Assembly: GCF_016859125.1 (NCBI RefSeq)
Contig: NZ_CP069338.1
Location: 12,613,855-12,677,854, forward strand
DNA length: 64,000 nucleotides
Origin: Archangium violaceum
GTDB lineage: Bacteria > Myxococcota > Myxococcia > Myxococcales > Myxococcaceae
Reading direction: 5' to 3'
The notes beneath the pieces are model-generated. The model had not been told where the DNA came from. It saw only the letters and a program-made list of their open reading frames with translations, and did no database searches. Below, piece after piece: positions 44,685 through 52,581 of the stretch. How positions within the stretch are numbered: position 1 is the first letter of the stretch; each line of letters starts with the position of its first letter. A program made the translations under genes and the position numbers.

Positions 44685-45239
44685 TCATTCCGCGCTGCCG
44701 CCAGGCGAGGGGCGGACGGCCACGGCGTCGACCTCGACGCGCACGCCCTCCGCGAACAGGCTCGACACGCCGATGAGCGCGCTCGCGGGAGGCCGCTCCA
44801 TGGAGACGTAGCGGTCTCGCACCGCGCGAATCACGGGCAGCTCCGCCGGCTGGTAGTCGCGCACGTAGAGCGTGATGCGCACCAGGGACTCGGGCCCCAG
44901 GCCCGCCGCGCGCAGCGTGTGATGCAGGGCGCGGAACGCCGCGTCCAGCTGGGCCTCGAGCCCACCGGTCTCCAGTGTGCCGTCCTCGCGGGTGGGGACG
45001 TGCCCGGACAGGAACACCGGCTGCCCGGCGCGTATCACCACGGCGGGCGAGATGCCGGGGATGCTCGGGCCCGGCGGGTGGATGAACTCCAGCATGTCCT
45101 GCCTCCTGTGTGCGCCCTGCGGCGCGGTGCAACCTGTCACGGCCACGGCCAGGAGCACCACCGCTCCGAACCCCGGCCAGCTCCGTGTTCCGCCCGGCGC
45201 GCTCCTCCGCCCAGCGCCCTGCCCTCGCGCGGCGCTCAT
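44685..45239 (-). CDS. RidA/YjgF-family protein
   Basis: The RidA domain occupies the last ~136 residues: EFIHPPGPSIPGISPAVVI, FLSGHVPTREDG, GGLEAQLDAAFRALHHTLRA, LVRITLYVRD and RPPASALIGVSSLF. RidA proteins hydrolyse reactive enamines/imines or bind small metabolites. Two starts compete. ATG 45239 overlaps the upstream stop (ATGA) and gives a lipobox-like VVLLAVAVTGC, i.e. a lipoprotein form. ATG 45095 has an excellent AGGAGG at 7 bases and gives the normal cytosolic length. I favour 45095 as at least the main start. It is the third gene of a MerR-hydrolase-RidA operon. Confidence 0.78.
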   Translation of the reverse strand: MSAARGQGAGRRSAPGGTRSWPGFGAVVLLAVAVTGCTAPQGAHRRQDMLEFIHPPGPSIPGISPAVVIRAGQPVFLSGHVPTREDGTLETGGLEAQLDAAFRALHHTLRAAGLGPESLVRITLYVRDYQPAELPVIRAVRDRYVSMERPPASALIGVSSLFAEGVRVEVDAVAVRPSPGGSAE

Positions 45240-45847
45240 GCCGCCCCCTGGAGGTGGGCCAGGAAGGCCGGGGTGGTGAGGGCCTCCCCGAAGTGGTGGA
45301 CGACATGGGCGAGCACGTGCTCCCGCTGCGCCGCCGTGAAGGCCGCGCAGCCGTCGGACAGGAGCGTCACGGCATAGCCCAGGTCATGCGCCTGCCGGAG
45401 CGTGGACTCGATGCAGACGTGCAGCGCGAAGCCCGCCAGATAGAAGTGCGTGACTCCCTGGGCCCGCAGCAGCGCGTCCAGGTTGGAGTGCGCGAAGGCA
45501 CTCGCGCCAATGCGCCCGGCGACGACGAGCTCCCCTTCCCGGGGCTCGAAGCCCTGCGCGAAGGCGGCGCCCGGCCCCTCCTTCTGCCAGGTGCCCGCGC
45601 GAGGGATGGCGCGGCGCAGGCCCATCAGTCCCGAGCCCAGCTCCGGGTAGCCCCGCTCGAACGGGCCGCAGGGGACGTGTACCACCCGGAGGCCCTGCCG
45701 CCGGGCCGCCTCCAGCGTCCGCTTCCCCGCCGCGATGGCTGCCTCCAACTGGGCCACGTCCTCGACGAGGCCGCGCAGCTTGCCGGCCGGGTGGAGCCAC
45801 TCGTTCTGGAACTCCACCAGCACCAGCGCTTCCCAATTCCTCTCCAC
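45236..45847 (-). CDS. Isochorismatase-like cysteine hydrolase
   Basis: 203 residues. I choose GTG 45847 because GGAGG lies 6 bases before it; GTG 45853 abuts the ribosome site. The fold is that of isochorismatase/nicotinamidase enzymes: ALVLVEFQNEWLHP, RVVHVPCGPF, GASAFAHSNLDALL and the nucleophile Cys in FALHVCIESTLRQA. The usual catalytic Asp (VxDxQ) is replaced by Glu and the Lys strand reads AGRIGASAF, so the triad is altered and the reaction uncertain. A LiuR-like palindrome lies directly upstream, and a MerR gene precedes it on the same strand. Confidence 0.8.
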   Translation of the reverse strand: MERNWEALVLVEFQNEWLHPAGKLRGLVEDVAQLEAAIAAGKRTLEAARRQGLRVVHVPCGPFERGYPELGSGLMGLRRAIPRAGTWQKEGPGAAFAQGFEPREGELVVAGRIGASAFAHSNLDALLRAQGVTHFYLAGFALHVCIESTLRQAHDLGYAVTLLSDGCAAFTAAQREHVLAHVVHHFGEALTTPAFLAHLQGAA

Positions 45848-45859
45848 TTTCACCCTCCA

Positions 45860-45878
45860 ACGTTAACGTAAACGTCAA
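45860..45878 (-). promoter_or_regulatory. Candidate MerR-type operator of the hydrolase-RidA genes
   Basis: Minus strand TTGACGTTTACGTTAACGT, resembling the LiuR-type consensus TTTACGTTTACGTAAA. It lies about a dozen bases before the hydrolase start and shares half-sites with the palindrome upstream of the merR gene. Confidence 0.5.
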
Positions 45879-45917
45879 ATTCGGGCGTGCGGAAGGCCGC
45901 GGTCCGCTGCCGGCGCC

Positions 45918-46298
45918 CTACCCGCCCGCATTCGCCTTGCGCAGCAGCTCTTCCATCCGCTCGATGTTGCTCAGGAGGTCCTTGCGGAAGCCCTTGAGCG
46001 CGGCCAGCTTCGAGTCCACCTCCTCCAGGTGCTTGTGGAGGATGGCGAGCACCTTCTCCTTGCCGCGGATGCCGGTGGGGTCCGAGAAGTAGAGGCCGAT
46101 GACGCTCCGGATTTCCTCCAGGTCGAGCCCCAGCTTCTTGAGCGCGTCGATTTTTCGGAGCCGCTCGACGTCCTGCTGCGTGTAGCGGCGGAAGGCGCCG
46201 GGCGAGCGAGGACTCTCCTCCATGAGTCCCATGGACTCATAGTAGCGGATGGTGCGCGGCGTGACGCCCGCTTCCGTGGCCAGGTCTCCAATCCTCAT
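45918..46298 (-). CDS. MerR-family transcriptional regulator (LiuR-like)
   Basis: 126 residues from ATG 46298; the longer open frame upstream is out-of-family. The N-terminal winged helix is MRIGDLATEAGVTPRTIRYY with the usual ESMGLMEESPR wing, then QQDVERLRKIDALKKLGLDL, and a long dimerisation coiled coil to the C-terminus (LAALKGFRKDLLSNIERMEE). No metal-binding Cys pair is present, which speaks against the metal-sensing branch and fits LiuR-type regulators of organic-acid metabolism. Palindromes upstream of this gene and of the hydrolase suggest autoregulation plus control of the downstream pair. Confidence 0.83.
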   Translation of the reverse strand: MRIGDLATEAGVTPRTIRYYESMGLMEESPRSPGAFRRYTQQDVERLRKIDALKKLGLDLEEIRSVIGLYFSDPTGIRGKEKVLAILHKHLEEVDSKLAALKGFRKDLLSNIERMEELLRKANAGG

Positions 46299-46337
46299 CT
46301 CACCCTCAAGCTGGGGCAGAGAATCCCACGTCTCAAC

Positions 46338-46355
46338 CTTGACGTCAACGTCAAG
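46338..46355. promoter_or_regulatory. Perfect 18-bp palindrome upstream of merR
   Basis: CTTGACGTCAACGTCAAG, 40 bases before the merR ATG. Its half-site TTGACGT recurs before the hydrolase gene (45860-45878). Likely operator for the regulator. Confidence 0.55.
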
Positions 46356-46512
46356 TTTGAGCCCGCTGGCCGCGCCCGGAGGCCGGCCGCCTGCTCCGGC
46401 CTCGGCGCGTCGGGGACACGGGCGGAGGAGCAGTGTCCTGGCCGGCGGTGCTCCTTCCACTCCAGCGGCGTGCGCCGCGCGACGGGCGCGCGGGAGAAAC
46501 CCGGCCCCTGGA

Positions 46513-46626
46513 ATGGTGCTTCCGCGGTATGGCCACGCCGCAGCCGGTACCCACGTACACGTTGCGCGCGTCCACGCTGATGCCGAAGGCGGAGGGCTTC
46601 TCGCGGTCCACCGGGCTGGCGCAGAA
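46513..46626 (-). pseudogene. Fragment of a beta-propeller-like repeat protein
   Basis: The minus frame reads ASPVDREKPSAFGISVDARN and VYVGTGCGVAIP, resembling the 'FGIAVDATNVYW' repeat of bacterial propeller lipoproteins. Nothing longer is preserved. Low confidence. Confidence 0.3.
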
Positions 46627-46677
46627 GCCGGACAGGGGGTGGCGGTGGCGGGGTGGAACCCGGTGGCGCCACCTGTG

Positions 46678-46720
46678 CCTACCCAAATTCGAGGGCTCAC
46701 CATGCGCGCGTCAAAGCTGC
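46678..46720 (+). repeat. Short dispersed repeat, copy d
   Basis: CCTACCCAAATTCGAGG then CATGCGCGCGTCAAAGCTGC; same layout as the copies at 43.8-43.9 kb. Confidence 0.5.
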
Positions 46721-46824
46721 GCCACGACGTGGCAAGCGGAGCGGGGGACCCGCGAAATGGGCCGGAGTGGTTGGAACTGGTCCTGAGCCACCCTCAGGCC
46801 CGCCGGTGGGGCAGCCCGCAGTCT

Positions 46825-46841
46825 GTGTGATATTCACACAC
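46825..46841. repeat. Short palindrome
   Basis: GTGTGATATTCACAC, symmetric around TAT, in gene-free sequence. Possible regulator site; no adjacent gene start. Confidence 0.3.
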
Positions 46842-46929
46842 TAACCTGCCCAAGAGTGAAGCGGACGCTCCATCAACTCGCGAAATACTGGAACAGTGAG
46901 GCGCGAAGTTCGCGGCGAACCAATCGGAC

Positions 46930-47326
46930 ACCCGATTGGCCACTCTCTGCGCAACCCCAAGAAAACACTCGTGATTTCTGTCGCACTCTCTGGAGAGAGA
47001 GCAGAGAACGAGTTCGTGGAGCCGACCATTCGGGGAGCTACATGAGCCTGCACGCGAGCACGCAGGCCCACGGTTTTCAACAGCGGCCCTGAGGAGCAAT
47101 CCTCGGGGCCGCTGGCTTTTTCCCCAAGGATTCCGGGGGTTCTGCTCCTCCCCTCCCATGAGGACGCACGGAGCCCCCCAGGCGCGGAGAATCCGTCCCG
47201 CATACCCAGCGCGCCCGTAGACGGGCTTCGCACGCTCTCTTCTGGCCAGCGGGGAGAGAGAAACCGAGAGCGCTTAACAGCGGAGGGCCTTCAGGCGGGA
47301 CGGAGCCGCTGACGTTTAACTGGCCA
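46930..47326. repeat. Dispersed repeat module B
   Basis: Matches module A (3338-3757) in order and orientation: a region ending ATTCGGGGAGCTAC and GCACGCGAGCACGCAGGCCC, the terminator hairpin, and then GAGAGCGCTTAACAG (47266) and GACGTTTAACTGGCCA (47311). Like module A it lies just beyond the 3' end of a minus-strand gene, here brxL. Confidence 0.68.
47081..47124 (+). terminator. Hairpin followed by T-run, copy B
   Basis: CAGCGGCCCTGAGGA and TCCTCGGGGCCGCTG with a GCAA loop, then GCTTTTTCCCC. Better paired than copy A at 3501-3543. Confidence 0.65.
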
Positions 47327-47384
47327 CGGACCAGAGAACGCGCGGCCCACAGTGGCGTCGTCGTCTCGCTCATCGCCCCCGCCC

Positions 47385-49343
47385 TCACTCCACTAGCGAC
47401 TTGAAGACGGCGTCCGACGCGTCCTTGTAGAACTCGATGTTGATCTTGGTCCACAGCTCGTCAGGGAGATCGTTGAGCTGCCGGCGGGCGGCGACCGGCA
47501 TGAGGAGCGTCTGCGCCTGCTTGTCGACGGCCAGCTCAGCGATGCGCACCGCGTTCGGGATCATCTCGATCGAGCCACCGAGGTTGAGCGCTCCGACCAC
47601 GATGGTTCCGCCGCGCGTGTTGCGCCCCAGCAGCGCCCCGCAGAGGGCGACAAGCACCGGGACGCCGAGCCCAGCGCCGGTCTTGTCGGAGTCGATGGCG
47701 CGCATCTGGATCGAGAACTCGTGCTCCCGCGGGTTGCGGTCGCCGACGAGCTCCTTCGCGCGCGTGTAGAGGTTCTGCTCGCCGACCTTCACGCTTTCGC
47801 GGAAGGCAGGCGGCGTCGGCTGGTTGAGCACCTTCACGCCCGCGCCTGGGCCGCTCGCAACCTCGATGCGGTAGAGGCCAGGGCCGGCGTCGGGGCTCGC
47901 CGGGCTCACTGCCCAGACCTGGCCGGGAGGGAGCGGATCGCTCTCGATGGCCTCGTCGCTGTGCAGCTCGGGAGTCGAGACGAACTGCTCCACGCCCTCG
48001 GGGCCCGCGATGTAGCTGAAGTGCGTGTTGCGGAACTCGCTCTTGAAGCAGCGCTTCTGCTGCTCCTTCACGTGGCGACGCGACTCGAGCGCAACGCGCA
48101 CGATCCACTCGAGGTCCTCGTCGGGCACGGGCGCCTCGGGATCAGGGAAGAGCAGCTTCGTCAGGCCGCTCACCGTCTTGTTCACCGCCTCGATGTCGCG
48201 GCCCGAAAGGGCGCCGCCGAGATGAACACGCCCTTGCATCACCGACACGCGGTTGCCCGAGCGCAGCTTGCTCCAGCACTCGCTGAGGAAGTCGCTCACC
48301 AGGCCGAAGTGGTTGGTGAAGTGGTCGTTGGGGTTGAGCTTCGGGAAGTCCCAGCCGGGCACGAAAGCGTGCAGGCGGTCCATGAACGCCGTGTCGTTGC
48401 GCATCTCGGGCGGCAGCGGGCTGAGCAGGTGTGCGACGCGCTGCTGCTGCTCGACGTCGACGTCGAAGTTGCCGACCATGACGATGCCGCCCTCGGCGCG
48501 GATGTTGTCCTTGCCTCGGCTGAACTGGCCCGACGCCATGTAGCCCTTCATGATGTTGACGCCGTCCTTCTGGTCGAAGGAGATGCCGGACACCTCGTCG
48601 AAGCAGACGACGTCGTACTGGCACACCAGGCCGCGTTGGCCCGTCGCGTTGTTCACGAACATCTTGGCGACCGTCGCCTTGCCACCCGAGATGAGGTGCG
48701 CGTAGGGCGAGATCTGCTGGAAGAGGTGGCTCTTTCCGGTGCCGCGCGGGCCTAGCTCGACGAGGTTGTAGTTTCGCTCGACGAACGGGACCATGCGCAG
48801 GATGGCGACGCGCTTCGCGCGCTCGGAGAGCGAGGCAGCCTCGAGGCCAATCGAACGAATCAGGAAGTCGATCCACTCCTGCGTCGTGAACGAGCGACGG
48901 GCCTTGGCCAGCACATCGAGCACGTCGGACTTCGACATCTGGATCGGGCGCATCGACTCGATGGAGAACGGGCGCCCCCCCTGCTCCTGCGCGGCGACGC
49001 CGTCGTAGGCGAGCGTGACCTCAGCGTAGAAGCCGTCGGTCAGCATGCGCTCGTTCTCGCGTACGAGCTGATCGTCGATGAGCACGTCGCGCAGCGCAAG
49101 GCTCGGAAGCTCGGCGAGGAAGCGGTCGTTCTTCGCGTCGAGGCGCGCCTTGATGATGTCGATGAGCTTGACGCTGCCGCCGTCCTTCGCACGCGCCTTG
49201 AACAGCTCTTCTTCACCCGTGCGCACCGTGCGGTCGCGGAGCTGCTTCTCGACGATCTGAAGTCCCTCCGCGATCTCCTTCTCGTCCGTGCTGGAGCAGT
49301 AGCGACCAAGGAGGAACTCGACGACGTAGGTCGCGTGTCCCAT
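47385..49343 (-). CDS. brxL: BrxL, Lon-like BREX AAA+ protein, N-terminus truncated
   Basis: 652 residues from ATG 49343. The sequence enters the BrxL family inside its conserved N-terminal motif (TYVVEFLLGRYCSSTDEKEI), so about 30-40 family residues before it are missing. It has an AAA+ core with Walker A GPRGTGKS (198-205), Walker B VVCFDEVSG (~245-253), QFSRGKDNIRAEGGIVMVGN, and a C-terminal Lon-like domain (DKTGAGLGVPVLVALCGALL, LLMPVAARRQLNDLPDELW). BrxL is a DNA-binding ring in BREX phage defence; no other BREX gene is present. At 49330-49343 it joins a zinc-ribbon fragment on the opposite strand, so the gene was cut by recombination. Activity uncertain. Confidence 0.85.
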   Translation of the reverse strand: MGHATYVVEFLLGRYCSSTDEKEIAEGLQIVEKQLRDRTVRTGEEELFKARAKDGGSVKLIDIIKARLDAKNDRFLAELPSLALRDVLIDDQLVRENERMLTDGFYAEVTLAYDGVAAQEQGGRPFSIESMRPIQMSKSDVLDVLAKARRSFTTQEWIDFLIRSIGLEAASLSERAKRVAILRMVPFVERNYNLVELGPRGTGKSHLFQQISPYAHLISGGKATVAKMFVNNATGQRGLVCQYDVVCFDEVSGISFDQKDGVNIMKGYMASGQFSRGKDNIRAEGGIVMVGNFDVDVEQQQRVAHLLSPLPPEMRNDTAFMDRLHAFVPGWDFPKLNPNDHFTNHFGLVSDFLSECWSKLRSGNRVSVMQGRVHLGGALSGRDIEAVNKTVSGLTKLLFPDPEAPVPDEDLEWIVRVALESRRHVKEQQKRCFKSEFRNTHFSYIAGPEGVEQFVSTPELHSDEAIESDPLPPGQVWAVSPASPDAGPGLYRIEVASGPGAGVKVLNQPTPPAFRESVKVGEQNLYTRAKELVGDRNPREHEFSIQMRAIDSDKTGAGLGVPVLVALCGALLGRNTRGGTIVVGALNLGGSIEMIPNAVRIAELAVDKQAQTLLMPVAARRQLNDLPDELWTKINIEFYKDASDAVFKSLVE

Positions 49344-49701
49344 CTGCGGCGGCCAGGGGCTCGTAGAGGCCCGCCCAGGCCAGCGGCCCGACGGCTCCGA
49401 TGCGACGTGGTGGGCGATTTGCCCCGGATGCGGAAGCGAGTGGGGGACGCGCCCGTGCGTCGCCTGTGGGCACCGGTACCGGGCGCTCAACGTCGGTCAA
49501 CCCGGCCTCGATGTGAAAGCAGCGGCTCACACCACGCCGGCACGTGAGTGGCCGGATCGTGTGCTTGGCCTCGACGTCTGGGCTCAACCCTGCGCCGAAC
49601 GACCGCTGGACCAGTTCCGCTGTCCCGAGTGCGGCCGCTGTCCGAGCGCGTCGTGTGCGCGGTGCTCCTCTCGCTCGGGCGAGACGGCGGGTGCTCCATG
49701 A
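49333..49701 (+). pseudogene. Multi-zinc-ribbon protein, 5' end missing
   Basis: A plus-strand frame of 123 codons with no start; it opens right at the brxL junction. It encodes ACPICGGQGLVEARPGQRPD, WWAICPGCGSEWGTRPCVAC, GHRYRAL, then GLDVWAQPC and FRCPECGRC..CARC: at least five CxxC pairs, the pattern of tandem zinc ribbons at the C-terminus of a larger protein. The protein family is not identified. Because it abuts the truncated brxL exactly, it may come from the same or another defence cluster; that is inference. Confidence 0.6.
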
Positions 49702-49867
49702 CTCTGGCAGGAGCCCAAGCCGGGGCGATCGGACATGCTACCAATGGCCCCCTCATTCGCATCGGGACGGTGCGAATCCGAGAGGGCGTCCCGGTTCGCA
49801 GCCGGCTCCCCATGCGGAGCACAAGATCGAAGGGCCTTGAGCGAAAGTTCGAGGCCTCTTCTTTTGC

Positions 49868-50617
49868 TCAGTAGAACGAGTCGAGCAGCTCGTCGATGCG
49901 CTCCCGTAGCGCCCTCCGCGAAAGAGTCTCGGGCGGGCAGGTGCGCTCCCGGAGCGCTGTCAGTGCCGCCCTGAGTGCGGGGTCCCGCTCGTTGAGCCGA
50001 TCGAGCGTGTCGTCCGAAACGAGCTGGTGATACTCGTGCACCAGGGGCACCAGCCCAGGGTCGTCCTCCAGCCGAGCGGGTGAGCTTGAGCCCCCCAGTG
50101 TGCCGGGGATAAGGTGCCGCACTGGCCAGGAGAGCATCCAGCCGTAATACCGGCCGTCATCGCTCAGCAAGTCGAGCGACGGGGCGACGTTGATGCGGTA
50201 GCGCCGTTCCGTCGGGACGAATTCGTCGAAGAAACACAGCAGCGCCGAGCCATCGCGTGCGAAATACCGCGCTGTAGTCTCGTCGAATAGGAACGACTCG
50301 CGCTCGCGCAGGCGCAGCAGCCCTGGAGAGACGGGACTCTCCTTCCAAGCTGCAAGCTCCCCACGGTCCAGGTTCCGCTCCGGCACGTTGAGAATCAGCG
50401 TCTCTAGAAGCAGCGTCTCGTCGCTGAACCGGAACTCGTCTCCAAAGTCACAGGTGCTGCCCATCGTGCGCGCGAAGTGGGCGTCATAGCCCTGCGCGGA
50501 GCGGAAGGGACCGACGTTGAGCGCATCCAGCGTCCATCCCGGCAGGGTGGTGAGGGCCTGCCCAGGTACCACGTCCACGACGCGGTCGGAGATTAAGCGG
50601 AGCGTAGTGCCATTCAT
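49868..50617 (-). CDS. Candidate SitI immunity protein, cassette 1
   Basis: 249 residues from ATG 50617, which overlaps the toxin stop by 4 bases (ATGA); AGGTGG lies 6 bases upstream. Soluble, acidic, without signal peptide: opening MNGTTLRLISDRVVDVVPGQ, a middle with LILNVPERNLDRGELAAWKE and YFARDGSALLCFFDEFVPTE, ending in ALRERIDELLDSFY. No Imm family is recognised. Position after a polymorphic lipoprotein toxin is the evidence: sitI genes follow sitA directly. Expected to neutralise the RelE-like tip of the upstream protein inside the recipient. Confidence 0.72.
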   Translation of the reverse strand: MNGTTLRLISDRVVDVVPGQALTTLPGWTLDALNVGPFRSAQGYDAHFARTMGSTCDFGDEFRFSDETLLLETLILNVPERNLDRGELAAWKESPVSPGLLRLRERESFLFDETTARYFARDGSALLCFFDEFVPTERRYRINVAPSLDLLSDDGRYYGWMLSWPVRHLIPGTLGGSSSPARLEDDPGLVPLVHEYHQLVSDDTLDRLNERDPALRAALTALRERTCPPETLSRRALRERIDELLDSFY

Positions 50618-52581
50618 GGGGAGCCACCTGAGGGAGGCCATATCTGGACAGCCGCGGGTAGTTTCGGACTTTTCGGCGAGACCGGGATAGTGCCGCCGGT
50701 AATCATCTCGTGAGTGACGGGTGTCCCCAGGTCCGTGGGCGCGCCTCCGAGTGCTCGCGCCCCAGACTCAGCCCGGATGCCACTGGAGCCGTAGCCAGTG
50801 ATGACCTGGCCGTTGCCGCTTCCCGGGCCATCAACGACCACGATGTCACCGCCCTGACGGTAAATGAGCTTACCGGCGCGCCCGGTAGATTCGTAGATCG
50901 CGTCGGGGTGACGCAAGATTTCGAGCACGCGGGCCTCACTGAAGTGCGCATGATAGTTGGCGGCGCGCCGGAAAGTGCCCGCCGCTGCCCTCTCGCGAAT
51001 CTGCTCGAGGACCCGCAGGACGCGCCGGTCGGCAGTGGTCTTGCCACCGAGAGTGCTTCCGGCTTCAGCCATCTTCGAGGTGGTACCCGTCGCCTCATCC
51101 GCTACCGAGGCCGCGCTGCCCGGGATCTTCCCGGCACCAGACATGGGCCGGGTGGAGCCCATAGGCTCGGGCCTGGCCTGGGACAACACAGCCTGCGCCC
51201 TGGCCAGATCGCCACGGGCCGCATAGATGGCCACGGCGACCGGCTCTCCCCCGGCGGCCACCATGACGGCTACTTCGCGACGGCCCTGAATGAGCCGCGC
51301 CAACTGCCCAAGGCCGTCCTCGCCCAGCCGCTCTCGCAACCGTTCCACCACCTCCTTCAGCACCGGCAAGCGCAAATCGGGCACTTGTAGTCGCCCGCCT
51401 CTCTCCCCGACGCCCGCTGCTCCCTTGGCCTCGGAGAGGTAGCGCACACCCTTGCCGCCCGCGTACAGGCCCACCATCAGCGCCGCGGGCGCCAGCTCCC
51501 GCGCGGCCTGCTCGTAGCGGCCTTGGTACAGCGAAGACACCCCGTGCCCCGTCCCCGCTGCCAGGTAGTAGAAGCCCAGCGGCACTCCGAACGTCATGGA
51601 GTCAAAGGTGCCCAGCGCCACGTGGCCCGGAGAGAAGTGCTCTTTTGTCAGGGCCCGCTCCGTCTCATCGAAGGCCTTCTGGTAGGGCGGGGGCAAGTGG
51701 GCTCGTGTGGCGAACACGCCTCCTCCGCGGGCCCCATCCATCGCGGGGATGGTGGAGGCCACGTCGTCGGCGGCACGGCCCAAACCTCGCACCACGTCAC
51801 GGAGTTGCTCCTCCCGCTCCGGGTAGTCCGAGAGCTTGAAGCCCCGCTGCTCTAACGCCTCGCGCACGGCCTCCATCGGCCCCAGCGTCTGTTCCAGTTG
51901 CTTGTCCCTGGCCAGCAGCACCAGCAGCTCGCGCACCTCGTCATCGAAGGCCGTGTCGAAGAGGAAGAGGGTGAGCACCTGGGCGTAGGCCCCGTACTTC
52001 CGGGTGGCAGTGACGAGGAAGGAGAAGCGCTTGAGCTGGAGCACCTCTGCGGCCCGGGCCTCCATGGGCCCCAGCGCACCGAGCCTCACTGCGTTCCAGT
52101 CGCCCAACGCCTCCACCAGCCGCGGCATATCCACCCGGCGCTGTAGAGCGAGGAACTCGCCGGGCGAGGTGCACTGGAAGAAGGGAGCCAGCAGCTCTTC
52201 ATCCCACCACGAGGAGTAGTCCGGCCAGCCTTCCGGCACGGCCTGCCCCCCGCATGAGGGTGGGCCTTCCGGGGAGGGCTGCACGCCGGCCGCCTCGCGC
52301 AGGGTCATCTCCTCCGCGCTCACCACCGCCACGTCCGTGCCCACCACGGGCGCACCGTGGCGGCGTCTCAGCCTCACCAGCGCTCTCTTCTCCCACGTCG
52401 TGGCACCGGAGTGTGTCTGGGCCAGGTGGGCCCCTGTCGCCGGCTCCTCTCGCAGCACCTCGGCAGGGCCGTGAGGCTCGCCCGCCCTGGGCAGCGGAGG
52501 CAGCGTGGCGCAGCCCGTGGCGAAGAGGGCGGCGGCCATCCACAGCACCACCCACCTGGGCCTCCGCGCTTCAACGCGCAT
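50614..52581 (-). CDS. SitA-like polymorphic lipoprotein toxin, cassette 1
   Basis: 655 residues. The signal peptide ends in the lipobox LFATGC (Cys 24), so this is an outer-membrane lipoprotein. Residues ~85-390 are a conserved helical backbone (GWPDYSSWWDEELLAPFFQC, GPMEARAAEVLQLKRFSFLV, FGVPLGFYYLAAGTGHGVSS, LMVGLYAGGKG) shared with cassette 2. After a linker the tip (~520-655) differs: RRAANYHAHFSEARVLEILR, PDAIYESTGRAGKLIYRQGG, IVVVDGPG, VITGYGSSGI. This is a DUF4258/BECR-like RelE-type ribonuclease pattern. In Myxococcus, SitA toxins pass between siblings by TraA/B-dependent outer membrane exchange. The start overlaps the barrel gene by 11 bases. Confidence 0.75.
   Translation of the reverse strand: MRVEARRPRWVVLWMAAALFATGCATLPPLPRAGEPHGPAEVLREEPATGAHLAQTHSGATTWEKRALVRLRRRHGAPVVGTDVAVVSAEEMTLREAAGVQPSPEGPPSCGGQAVPEGWPDYSSWWDEELLAPFFQCTSPGEFLALQRRVDMPRLVEALGDWNAVRLGALGPMEARAAEVLQLKRFSFLVTATRKYGAYAQVLTLFLFDTAFDDEVRELLVLLARDKQLEQTLGPMEAVREALEQRGFKLSDYPEREEQLRDVVRGLGRAADDVASTIPAMDGARGGGVFATRAHLPPPYQKAFDETERALTKEHFSPGHVALGTFDSMTFGVPLGFYYLAAGTGHGVSSLYQGRYEQAARELAPAALMVGLYAGGKGVRYLSEAKGAAGVGERGGRLQVPDLRLPVLKEVVERLRERLGEDGLGQLARLIQGRREVAVMVAAGGEPVAVAIYAARGDLARAQAVLSQARPEPMGSTRPMSGAGKIPGSAASVADEATGTTSKMAEAGSTLGGKTTADRRVLRVLEQIRERAAAGTFRRAANYHAHFSEARVLEILRHPDAIYESTGRAGKLIYRQGGDIVVVDGPGSGNGQVITGYGSSGIRAESGARALGGAPTDLGTPVTHEMITGGTIPVSPKSPKLPAAVQIWPPSGGSP

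Noticed and set aside
3755..47311. Declaring the whole 43.6-kb interval one integrated island
   Set aside because: Modules A and B are alike, but a third partial copy and many unrelated breakpoints exist; without an empty site the boundary claim is not supported and is kept as a hypothesis.
49868..50617. Assigning the cassette 1 immunity gene to a named Imm family
   Set aside because: No diagnostic motif was recognised; only the position supports immunity.
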